From: Thiopontia sp964344785
GTDB lineage: Bacteria > Pseudomonadota > Gammaproteobacteria > GCF-002020875
Direction: 5' to 3'
Length of the DNA stretch: 27,305 bases
Assembly (NCBI GenBank): GCA_964344785.1
Contig: CAYFOR010000027.1
Span: 1-27,305, forward strand
The notes below the pieces were generated by a model. The model was given only the letters and a program-made list of their open reading frames with translations. It searched no databases and was not told where the DNA came from. The stretch's first letter is position 1. Every line of letters begins with the position of its first letter. Below are positions 7,793 to 15,900 of this stretch, one piece after another. Position numbers and translations under genes: made by a program.

Positions 7793-9127
7793 CTGTTCAA
7801 TCTCCTCTCTGTCGCGCTGGCTCTGGAAAAAGGCAATCTCTGTGGTGACCGGGATCTTCAACATCAGCGGCGAGAAGATGAAGTCGAGGCTATCTTCGAG
7901 CTGTTGCTGCAGGGCAGTGAGACGCTCGCTTGAGGCGTTGCCCTGGAGCAGTATGGTCAGCGTGCTCTCATCGTAGCGATACTCCTGATGGTCGGCGGGT
8001 AACAGGGGCCGGATATGGTTGAGACACTGCGTAATCAACTGTTCGCCGGCACTCTCTCCGGAGCGTTCGGAAGCCTCGGTAATCCCATGGATGGTGATGC
8101 GGAACAGGGAAAAGTGGTGTCCGCGATCGAGCAGTCGGCTGCACAGCTTGACCATCTCGTTTCGGCCGGGAATGCCGATATTCAGATCGATGGTACTCAG
8201 GCGGCGTAGTGAGAGCAGTTCAATGTTGGACTCTGCGGTAGAGCCCATCAGTGCAGTGGGTGCGTTGATCAGGCTGGATTGACTGGTGATCTCGGTGGCA
8301 ACCCCCTGGTCGTTGTGCTGGATTCTCCCCTGGCTCAACATCCAGTGATAGTGTCCGGAAACATCTTCAATGCGGTGCAGCAGGGTGAAAAATTCATGAT
8401 AATCCTGTAACAGTCCCAGAATCGAATCCCGTTCATCGGGATGGAACCGTTGAACAAATCCTGAAAGGGTTGTAATGGTGCCGGACTGCCCTTTCAGCAG
8501 CAGTTGAAGCAGTGCCTCGGAGGGGAAGAAGCGATCTTCAACAATATCCGCACTCCATGAGAGCGGTGTGGCGACCGGAAGTGAGCTGGAAAGCCGTTGT
8601 TTCAGGCGGTCAACCTCCTGATTGCGTTCCCAGGAACGGATCGCATGGGCGGTGAACTGCAGCAGGTCACTTGGGTAGAATGGTTTGGTCAACACCACAA
8701 CGTTATAGCCCAACTGCTCCTGAATCTGGTCTACCGAGTAGTCGGAGAAGGCAGTAATGATGAAGATCTGGATATTGGGGTCCAGTGCTCTGATGCGTGT
8801 GGCGGTCTCCAGGCCATCAATTCCGGGAGGCATCCGGATATCGATAAAGGCAACGGCATAGGGCTGTTGCTGGGCGAGGGACTGTTCAACCAGACTGATC
8901 GCATTGTGTCCCTGAGAGACACAATCACAGGCGGTCTCCACACCATCGCCGAAGTAGGACTTGAGATTGATCTGCCAGCGCTCCCTCAATGCCCGTGCTT
9001 CAGGATCGCCCAGAATTTGCGCCCGTATATTCAGCTCCTCCGGCGCAAGTGTAGCCTGGTACAGGCTTAGAATATCCGATTCATCATCTACGGCGAGTAG
9101 TCGGAATCGTTTGGCGCTACTGTTCAT
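7766..9127 (-). CDS. Response regulator with REC domain and degenerate GGDEF-like output domain
   Basis: The 453-residue protein begins with a receiver domain: acidic pair Asp14-Asp15, phospho-acceptor Asp96 in FIDIRMPPGIDG, Thr125 and Lys148 in LTKPF. The phospho-Asp lies about 40 residues later than usual because of an insertion at about 26-70. I recall this feature from a REC subclass with the FxDxRMPPGxDG motif. A PAS-like segment may occupy about 205-275 (FHPDERDSILGL..., HYHWMLSQGR). The last 165 residues resemble a GGDEF fold (IDLNIGIPGRNEMVKL at the usual D-LTGLPNR position), but the active-site motif is replaced by RYDES. Diguanylate cyclase activity is therefore unlikely. No partner kinase is in the window. 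It could bind c-di-GMP or GTP, or act by protein contact. It is divergent from the pilus operon. Confidence 0.75.
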   Translation of the reverse strand: MNSSAKRFRLLAVDDESDILSLYQATLAPEELNIRAQILGDPEARALRERWQINLKSYFGDGVETACDCVSQGHNAISLVEQSLAQQQPYAVAFIDIRMPPGIDGLETATRIRALDPNIQIFIITAFSDYSVDQIQEQLGYNVVVLTKPFYPSDLLQFTAHAIRSWERNQEVDRLKQRLSSSLPVATPLSWSADIVEDRFFPSEALLQLLLKGQSGTITTLSGFVQRFHPDERDSILGLLQDYHEFFTLLHRIEDVSGHYHWMLSQGRIQHNDQGVATEITSQSSLINAPTALMGSTAESNIELLSLRRLSTIDLNIGIPGRNEMVKLCSRLLDRGHHFSLFRITIHGITEASERSGESAGEQLITQCLNHIRPLLPADHQEYRYDESTLTILLQGNASSERLTALQQQLEDSLDFIFSPLMLKIPVTTEIAFFQSQRDREEIEQLLGRKDTG

Positions 9128-9136
9128 GAGGCATGA

Positions 9137-9164
9137 ATTATAGGCAGTGTCGATGATCTTTCAA
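9137..9164 (-). promoter_or_regulatory. sigma70-type promoter for the response regulator
   Basis: On the reverse strand, TTGAAA (9159-9164) and a perfect TATAAT (9137-9142) are separated by 16 bp. Transcription would begin near 9130, only a few bases before the ATG at 9127, and no Shine-Dalgarno sequence precedes that ATG. This implies a leaderless or nearly leaderless transcript. Confidence 0.5.
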
Positions 9165-9382
9165 ACCGAAGTACGATATTTAATAAATTGGTCGTAATTA
9201 ATTTTGGGGTCTCCATTTTTTTGCAAATAATAGGGGGCAGAGATCAGGATAGAGTATTCTTCTATGCGCCGAAGATGTGGCAATGAGCCGAAACTGTTCT
9301 GAATGGATGTAAAATGGTATAGGTTCCATCAGGCTTTATTAATCAAGGGAGATTGCATACCGTATAGATCAATTATTGTGGA

Positions 9383-9410
9383 TTGTTTATTTGTTAATTA
9401 GTGATATTAA
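9383..9410 (+). promoter_or_regulatory. weak candidate promoter of the pilus operon
   Basis: TTGTTT (9383-9388) lies 16 bp before TATTAA (9405-9410), which carries an extended -10 TG at 9402-9403. The matches are only partial, and such boxes arise by chance in AT-rich DNA. The position would give a 5' leader of about 40 nt before the first pilin gene. Confidence 0.25.
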
Positions 9411-9453
9411 TTTAGATGTTAATCAAATGGAAAAATAAATCATAACGGAGAAG

Positions 9454-9927
9454 ATGATGAGTATGAGAACAAGAAAAAGAGAGGATGGATTTACGCTGAT
9501 TGAGCTGCTGGTGGTGATCGCGATTATCGGTGTTCTGGCAGCAGCCGGCGTGGTCGGGTACCAGAATTACACATCCGATGCACGCATCAACTCTGCAGAG
9601 AAGATCAACAAGGATGTACTGGGCTATCTACAAAGCGTTCGTGCAGCGGCCATGGGTGGTATTACCCTGGATACTGCAGTGAGCAGTTGTACGGCGGATG
9701 ATGCCGCCTGTGTCACTCAGCTGATTACCAAGCTGGCATCAGACGGCTATCAGGCCGTTGCCGATGGTGCGGCCAGAAGTGCAGGGGATACCGAGGTGGC
9801 ACTGATTGGTGCGGTGATCACCGTCTGTACGGTCATTACGCCGAACACCGCCGCCAGCCCATGCCCGGCAGCACCAACCGTAGGCACCCAGACCGACTAT
9901 GTCTACAGTACGGTAGGGGCCTGGTAA
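9454..9927 (+). CDS. Type IV pilin-like protein (first gene of the pilus operon)
   Basis: The 157-residue protein has a type III (prepilin) signal: a short basic leader, Gly12 at -1, Phe13 at +1 and Glu17 at the key +5 position in GFTLIELLVVIAIIGVLAAAGVVGYQNY. The hydrophobic N-terminal helix assembles into the pilus core, followed by a small soluble head with four cysteines that may form disulfides. It could be the major pilin or a FimU-like minor pilin; the first position before fimT-pilV-pilW-pilX allows both. GGAG at 9447-9450 suits the second ATG (9457) better than the first. Cleavage would need a prepilin peptidase, which is not encoded here. Confidence 0.85.
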   Translation: MMSMRTRKREDGFTLIELLVVIAIIGVLAAAGVVGYQNYTSDARINSAEKINKDVLGYLQSVRAAAMGGITLDTAVSSCTADDAACVTQLITKLASDGYQAVADGAARSAGDTEVALIGAVITVCTVITPNTAASPCPAAPTVGTQTDYVYSTVGAW

Positions 9928-9932
9928 GTGGC

Positions 9933-10517
9933 GTGTTCAAGGCGACAGGGATTACCCTGATTGAACTACTGGTTACGATTGCGATTGTCGCAGTCGTAGC
10001 CGGTGTTTCAATTCCTGCGCTGGATGGATGGGTTGAAAAAGGGCGGCTGGCAAGTGAGATGGATCGCATTGCCAGCCGCCTTCTTGTTTTGCGCCAACAG
10101 GCGATCAATGAGGGACGAAGCTATCGACTGCATCTGAGCGGCAATGTGCTCAGCAGTTATGCCTATGATGGTACTGCAGCCGTCAGTTGCGGTACCACAC
10201 TGAGCCCACCCTCATCGTCCTGGGTGAATCTCTCGTCCACACCTGCCGCACCGGTGGGAACACCGGTCTACTCGCGTACCCCGCCGATTCTGCTTCAATC
10301 GGGCCAGGTTGATCCGAGTTGCACGATGGACAGCGGGCTTTGTGACTACCCATCCAACGGCGTCTGTTTTGACCGTTCCGGTACTGTGCCTCCAGCCGGT
10401 GCAACGATACGGTTTGCCCATAATGGGGCAGCGACCCATCGCCTGCTGATCTCTACCGGCGGCCATCTCCAACGTTTCAAGCGTCGAAGTGGTGGTGATG
10501 CGTGGGAGAGCTATTGA
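9933..10517 (+). CDS. FimT/GspH-family minor pseudopilin
   Basis: This is a prepilin-like protein of 194 residues with leader MFKATG and then ITLIELLVTIAIVAVVAGVSIPAL. Glu is at +5, but +1 is Ile rather than the usual Phe. The remainder has the GspH/FimT pattern: helix with LVLRQQAINEGRSYRL, C-terminal strands, and the ending GGHLQRFKRRSG. I chose GTG at 9933, 5 bp after the pilin stop, because it gives a compact leader. The open frame extends further upstream, but only through the pilin coding sequence. FimT/FimU proteins are thought to help prime pilus assembly and, in some species, bind DNA. The 3' end overlaps pilV by one base. Confidence 0.82.
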   Translation: MFKATGITLIELLVTIAIVAVVAGVSIPALDGWVEKGRLASEMDRIASRLLVLRQQAINEGRSYRLHLSGNVLSSYAYDGTAAVSCGTTLSPPSSSWVNLSSTPAAPVGTPVYSRTPPILLQSGQVDPSCTMDSGLCDYPSNGVCFDRSGTVPPAGATIRFAHNGAATHRLLISTGGHLQRFKRRSGGDAWESY

Positions 10518-11029
10518 TGTATTACAGCTCTGGAGAAGAGGGGTTTACCCTGATTGAGGCACTGGTCTCGGTCGCCATTCTGTCGATTGGTTTCGCCGGA
10601 CTCTACAGCTCGATCGGAACCTCGATGAATGCCCTGAACAACTCCAATGTTCGTGGTCAACTGGACTACTTCGCGCAGACGGTACTGGATGATGTCACCA
10701 ATGATGCCGATCACATTCATGAGTATCAGTATCTCGTCGATAATGCACTGCAGCCGCTGCAGCTCAACCTCGCATCGGCCTGTAGTGAAAGTGTGCTCTC
10801 CTGTGACAACCGCAATCGCTGGAGTGGCCTGATTCGCTCAATCATTGATGATAGTGCCGATGCAACCCTTGAAGTTCACCCGTTATGCAGTCCCTCCATT
10901 ACTACATCCTGTCCGCTGTTCGGTACCGCAGCTGGCGGGCGCCGGTCTGCAGTATTGACCGTGAACGTCAGTTTCGGGCGTGGCAGCTATACCGCAAGGA
11001 GAGTGATTGATGTGCGCGATGCCGGTTAG
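10517..11029 (+). CDS. pilV: Minor pilin PilV-like
   Basis: This is a minor pilin of 170 residues. The leader MYYSSGEEG precedes FTLIEALVSVAILSIGFAGLYS, with Phe at +1 and Glu at +5. The SIGFAGLYSSIGTSMNA run followed by a cysteine-containing head is typical of PilV. The ATG at 10517 overlaps the fimT-like stop as TGATG and has GGGAGAG 6 nt upstream, so it is preferred to an upstream in-frame GTG. PilV belongs to the minor-pilin complex that initiates fibre assembly and sits at the tip with PilW, PilX and PilY1. Confidence 0.82.
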   Translation: MYYSSGEEGFTLIEALVSVAILSIGFAGLYSSIGTSMNALNNSNVRGQLDYFAQTVLDDVTNDADHIHEYQYLVDNALQPLQLNLASACSESVLSCDNRNRWSGLIRSIIDDSADATLEVHPLCSPSITTSCPLFGTAAGGRRSAVLTVNVSFGRGSYTARRVIDVRDAG

Positions 11030-11717
11030 ACAGCGCTCCCGAATGGCCGGTGCAACCCTGGTTGAGTTGCTGATCTCGCTGGTAGTGGGCTCGGTGGTGG
11101 TTGCTGCCTCCTATGCCTCCTACCAGGTGGTCCATTCGATCTATGAAAACTCGCAGGACCTGACCGAAATTCACCAGCAGGGGCGGGAAGGGCTATGGAT
11201 GCTGCGGCGTGATCTGCGGATGGCCGGCTTCGTCAATCGCAACAATCTCACCTTTTCGGCACTGCCACGGACCATCACCTCTCCCATTGCAGTGACCAAT
11301 GATGTACCACTCAGTTGCGGAAGCAGCAGCTACATCAATGATCAGTTGACCCTGATCTATGACGATCTGAATGGCGCCACCGCTGCAGGAACTGACCTGC
11401 GCAGAAAGGTGAGCTATCTGGTCGGTTGTGACAGCGGGCGTCTGGTACTGCAACAACAGGTTGAGACAAGCAGTGGTGGTGCCTTTGCGGTAACCCAGTC
11501 ACTGGTGTCACTGGTCAGTGATATCGGCAATCTGCAGCTTCAGTTCATCACCAGTAGCGGCACGGTTTCGGATTCGGTACCGTCTGCCAATCTGGAACGG
11601 GTCGAGATCGAGTTTGATGTATTGGGACTTGGTTATCAGAAAGGAAAAAGCGATAGTGCCCGCCTTAATCGCCACTACCGGGCAGTGGCCCGAACCTGCA
11701 ATCTGGGGTGTGGATGA
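11010..11717 (+). CDS. pilW: Minor pilin PilW-like
   Basis: The 235-residue protein has a prepilin-like leader ending in RQRSRMAG, then ATLVELLISLVVGSVVVAASYASYQ. Glu is at +5, but +1 is Ala instead of Phe. The following GREGLWMLRRDLRMAGF is the characteristic PilW pattern (a helix ending in R-D-R-AGF). AAGGAGAG at 10996-11003 gives good spacing to the ATG at 11010, 20 nt inside pilV. It is expected in the tip-priming complex with PilV and PilX, connecting PilY1 to the fibre. Confidence 0.85.
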   Translation: MCAMPVRQRSRMAGATLVELLISLVVGSVVVAASYASYQVVHSIYENSQDLTEIHQQGREGLWMLRRDLRMAGFVNRNNLTFSALPRTITSPIAVTNDVPLSCGSSSYINDQLTLIYDDLNGATAAGTDLRRKVSYLVGCDSGRLVLQQQVETSSGGAFAVTQSLVSLVSDIGNLQLQFITSSGTVSDSVPSANLERVEIEFDVLGLGYQKGKSDSARLNRHYRAVARTCNLGCG

Positions 11718-12457
11718 TGTACCGCTTGCGATCGAAACAACAGGGCAATATTCTCATCGTCTCTCTGGGGCTGATGCTGATGATGGTCTTTCTCGGCACC
11801 AGTCTCTACTACCGGGTGGAGAAGGAGTTTCGAGTCGAAGAGAGTGGTCATGAGCAGTCACAGTCATTCAATGCGGCTGAAACCGGTCTGCAGCTCGGTC
11901 TGTTCTGGCTGGAGGATGTTGCCAGCAACGAGAACTATCCGGATACCGGGGACATTGCCGCAGTATCCGTACCGTCCATGGTATCTGGTGCATTGATCAC
12001 CATCGCAAAGGGGGATACCTGTCACGGTTACAGCCGCTTCAACCCGCTGGACTTCTCTCCGGGAACCACCATGCTGAACAGCCCGATTTCGGACATCGGG
12101 CCACCATTGAGTGCGGGTCTGCAGCTACTGTCTACCGCACCCAGCACTGTGGCAGGCTGTACTCTGCTTTCGGTCCCGGAAGCGCTGTCACCCTCGGTTC
12201 AACAGCGGCTTGCAGATACCCAGTTCGAGTTCTATGTAGAGGCACTTCCGGCTGAAACGGCAGAGGCGGTGGGACAGCAGATTGGTGTCAGTCAGGTCTA
12301 TGGTCACTCAGGCTCCAACCTCTCCTATCCGTACCGCATTCGGGCCGTGGGTCGTCATCACCCGTTGGCGGCAACTCCGTTCGATCCGACAGATGACGAT
12401 CAGGCGCTGTTTGATAATCAGGTCATACTGGATATGTGGGTGCACTATGAGAGTTGA
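11714..12457 (+). CDS. pilX: Minor pilin PilX-like
   Basis: The 247-residue protein starts with a short basic leader (MMYRLRSKQQG), then NILIVSLGLMLMMVFLGTSLYYR, and continues with QSFNAAETGLQLGLFWLE. The AAETGLQ pattern is typical of PilX/GspK-like minor pilins. No Glu is at +5, which is common in this subfamily. The ATG overlaps the pilW stop as ATGA, and a second ATG at 11717 is possible. The protein probably sits at the pilus tip below PilY1. Its 3' end overlaps the next gene by 11 bp. Confidence 0.8.
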   Translation: MMYRLRSKQQGNILIVSLGLMLMMVFLGTSLYYRVEKEFRVEESGHEQSQSFNAAETGLQLGLFWLEDVASNENYPDTGDIAAVSVPSMVSGALITIAKGDTCHGYSRFNPLDFSPGTTMLNSPISDIGPPLSAGLQLLSTAPSTVAGCTLLSVPEALSPSVQQRLADTQFEFYVEALPAETAEAVGQQIGVSQVYGHSGSNLSYPYRIRAVGRHHPLAATPFDPTDDDQALFDNQVILDMWVHYES

Positions 12458-12965
12458 TCAGAAAGCGGCAGTGGTCGCTCTTTTTGCGACAGCGACACAG
12501 TGGGCGGTTGGCTGCCCGCTGATTCAGGTTGAACAACTGGGGCGCTCGATTGGTTCAGAGGGCATTCACCAGGAGTCTCTTCACTTTGAACCGGGTTTTC
12601 AGGTGGTGCCCTCCGATGTTGAATCGCTCTGCCCACAGTTGGGTACGTTGGGTGAGGTGGAGCTGGAGCAGCGTTTTGTGGATGAACGTCTGGCCGCCAT
12701 CGTTGCCATCCGTCTGGGACAGGTACCGAAGCTGGAGCAGTGGGCGCGTGACAATCTGCTCTCTCCCGTTGACAGGAAGGTTCATCCGCCTGCCGAGCAA
12801 TGGGACCCGAACCACCACTTCAGGGTGGGGCATGGCCGTGCGGTGATCCGCTACTGGCGGCAACCTGTCGGCAGGGATGGTGTCTTGCGTGAGCAGCTTG
12901 AGGTGAGAAGCCCATCCCTGTTGCAACGTCGGGCAGAGCGTCTGCTCCGGCAGGAGGAACAGTAA
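12447..12965 (+). CDS. Unrecognised small exported protein between pilX and pilY1
   Basis: I do not recognise this 172-residue protein. The ATG at 12447 lies within the last codons of pilX, and the stop overlaps the pilY1 start as TAATG, so it is held between two tip-complex genes and is surely co-translated. The N-terminus (about 5-22) is moderately hydrophobic and ends in WAVGC, a poor lipobox, so it may be a lipoprotein or a signal-peptide protein. The rest is soluble, with a Trp-rich middle and an Arg-rich, probably helical end (LLQRRAERLLRQEEQ). The open frame extends upstream of 12447 only within pilX. A PilY1 or minor-pilin partner role is inference from position alone. Confidence 0.7.
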   Translation: MRVDQKAAVVALFATATQWAVGCPLIQVEQLGRSIGSEGIHQESLHFEPGFQVVPSDVESLCPQLGTLGEVELEQRFVDERLAAIVAIRLGQVPKLEQWARDNLLSPVDRKVHPPAEQWDPNHHFRVGHGRAVIRYWRQPVGRDGVLREQLEVRSPSLLQRRAERLLRQEEQ

Positions 12966-15900
12966 TGGTGGCACTGCGTTCACTTTGGGTCTTGTTCGGC
13001 CTGCTGTTGTTATCCGTTGGTGCAGTCGCCAAATCTCCACCTCCAGGGGTTGGTGCGAGTCTGCCCGCCAATATCATGCTGATGCTGGATACCTCCGGCA
13101 GTATGGGGTGGACACTGGGGGCCACCTTCGAGCGGCCCTATGATATTGCAGTGGATGGTGCAGGCCATATCTATCTGACTGAGTACTATCGTAACCGGGT
13201 GACCAAATATGATTCGGCTGGAAACTATCTTTTCTCATGGGGGAGTTATGGCAGTGGTAGCGGTTATTTTTATTACCCCCGTGGGATTGCGATTGATGGC
13301 AGCAATAACGTCTATGTGGCAGATCGCAGTAATCACCGCATCCAGAAGTTTTCCTCTGACGGTACCTATATCAATACGATCGGGGCATCAGTCCTCTACC
13401 GCCCTGGATATGTCGCCGTCGACAGTGTGGGCAACCTCTATGTAACCGAGTACAACTCCAACCGTGTCAGTAAATTCAACGCCAGTGGCTCACTGGTGGC
13501 CCGCTGGGGTAGTTATGGCAGTGGCAATGGTCAATTCAGAAGCCCCCGAGGCATTGCGGTTGACCCCAATGGTTTTGTCTATGTCTCTGATACCGTGAAC
13601 CACCGAATTCAGAAATTTGACAGCAGTGGGCAGTATGTCAATCAGATCGGAGGGTATGGAAGTTCAACCGGGTCGATGATCTACCCCTCGGATATTGCAG
13701 TGGGCTCAAGCTCGGGATATCTGTTTGTGATGGACCGCGAGAATGACCGTATCCAACGATTCAACCTTGCCGATATCCCGGATGCACTCAACACCGAGCT
13801 GACGGCAACCGAGGTGACAGCCCTCAACAGCAATGCGCTGGTCTGGGGAAGCTGGGGCAGTGGCGATGGTCAGTTCAACAATCCCTATGGTATCGGTGTG
13901 TTGAATAGTAACGGTTACAGCGATGAAAATGGGCTAAATGACGGTGACCTGCTGGTTGCCGGCTATCAGAACAACCGGTACCAACGATTCAGTGAGGCGG
14001 GCGTGCATGAACAGACGGTCGGTACCAGCAATCGTCTGGAGCAGGCCAAGAAGGTCATCAAGGCCATTGTCTCCGACTCCGATCTTACACGAGGAGCCAA
14101 CTTCGGCATGATCACCTGGAACAGTTCGGCCACGCTCCACACCTGTATCAGCCGCTCAGGCGCGGAGTCGATCAAATCCGGCATTGATTCGCTGACGGCA
14201 GGGGGAGGGACCTACCTGAATTACGCGATGGCAGAGGCACAGAACCGTTTCAATACGGCGTGTTGGCCCTATGACACCACACAGTGTCTGGTGGGAGGAG
14301 AACAGGTCGGGTTGCAGAAGAACTTCATGATCGTGATCAGTGACGGGGTCTGGAATGGTCACAGCACTGCGGAGAGTATCGTGACCAACATGAATCAGCA
14401 GTATGGAGTCAAAACCTTTGTGATCGGTTTCATGCTGGGGGGAGATGTGGGGGATGACAACTACGAAGCGCTGGCTGCTGCCGGTAACCCCGGTTTGACG
14501 CCACCGGCCTCACCGCTCTATGCCGAGAACTGGGAGGAACTCTATGCCCAGCTTGCGCTGGCCATCCGCAAGGCGATTGATGAGCGGCTCGAATTCTCCT
14601 TCACCTCGCCGGTGACCATGCCGGCGCTGAGAAAGGGGAACAGTCTCTACCGCTCCCACTTCATCTACCACAAGGACCACCAGTGGGAGGGGCACCTGAC
14701 CAAATATGCCTTATCCAATCGGGATGGCACGCTGGTTGAACCACCTCTGTGGGATGCGGGAGCCGTGCTCAATCTGCGCAGCCCGGACAGTCGCAGACTA
14801 TTCACGGTGGAGCCTTCGATCGATGCACCGGACCAGGTCAATTATGACAACTTTGTTGAATCCAATGCACACCAGTTGGCACCTATTCTCTATCCGGGGG
14901 CTGCGCTGGCTGGCGTGGACCCGGTACCACGTGCTGAATTGTTGATCCGTTTTGTTCGCGGACATGACGCCTTTGATGAGTACGCCGAGGCCAATACCGC
15001 ACACAATCCTGCGCCCAGTGCCGAGTGGCGGTGGAAGCTGGCCGATATCTACAATGCCGAGGTGGCCGTGGTCTCTGTGCCGGATGCACAGGTGACCACC
15101 GCATCGGAACAGTCCTGGCGAGAGAGCTACTACCGTTACCTGAATGGCTACCAGAGCTTCGTCACGGCCCATGCCGCTCGACAGGAGATGGTCTATGCGG
15201 GAAGCAATGGCGGCATTCTGCATGCATTCAAGGGTAGTGACGGCAGTGAGTTGTGGGGATTCATTCCCCCTCCACTGCTGGACAAGCTGCGCAATATGGA
15301 TATCCATACCGAGTTTGCCAATAGCAGCAACAGTATCTATGGGGTGGATGGCGCGGTGGTGGTCAAGGATATCCGCATCGAGGGGAGCTGGAAGACGGTA
15401 CTGCTGGCCGGGCTGGGAGCAGGCGGTCGAGGATATTTTGCACTGGATGTGACCGATCCGGATGCACCGAAACATCTCTTTTCGGTTGAAAATCAGCCCG
15501 AGCATGATCGTGTACGGGTCTGGTCAGCCACTGGGGAGATGAGTGAATACTCTTACAGCAGTGGCAATACCATCGCACCGGAGTGGGACTATTCTCTGCT
15601 CGGAGAGGCCTGGTCAACGCCGGTCATACTGAATCTACACACCACGGCAGGGGATCGCTGGGTGGCGGTTTTCGGTAATGGCTATAACCAGAATCGGGAT
15701 GAGATTGCGCAGGCCGCACTCTATGTGATGGATCTTGAAAACGGCGGGCAACTGCTGTTGAAGGCAGAGTTGGATGAGGTTTCCGGGGATGTGGTCAATA
15801 CCGTTCCTGCGTCACCGGTTGCCATCAATGGCGATGCGCTCTCCGAGTTTCAGCACCGGGGGGCAGTGGTCTACGTTCCCGACTTCGAGGGCACCTTGTG

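Larger units (their letters stand above)
9128..9453. other. AT-rich divergent intergenic region
   Basis: These 326 bp separate the reverse-strand response regulator from the forward pilus operon. No coding frame is convincing. The region is clearly more AT-rich than its neighbours, especially from 9340 to 9440. It holds the response regulator promoter and a weak candidate for the pilin promoter. I looked for a sigma54 -24/-12 element, as used by some pilin genes, and found none with correct spacing. Confidence 0.6.

Noticed and set aside
8597..9070. Forward open frame of 157 codons opposite the response regulator
   Set aside because: It is antisense to a well-supported gene, has no recognisable motif or ribosome-binding site, and is best explained as a shadow.
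9340..9370. sigma54-type promoter before the pilin gene (TTGC at 9356-9359)
   Set aside because: The GG of a -24 box is not at the required 12-bp spacing from the GC.
9861..9932. Longer N-terminus for the FimT/GspH-like protein
   Set aside because: It would overlap the pilin gene and place an implausible basic sequence before the prepilin leader; GTG 9933 gives a compact leader.
12282..12446. Upstream extension of the small gene before pilY1 to 12282
   Set aside because: The extra codons lie wholly within pilX in another frame; ATG 12447 gives a signal-like N-terminus and fits the operon pattern of short overlaps.
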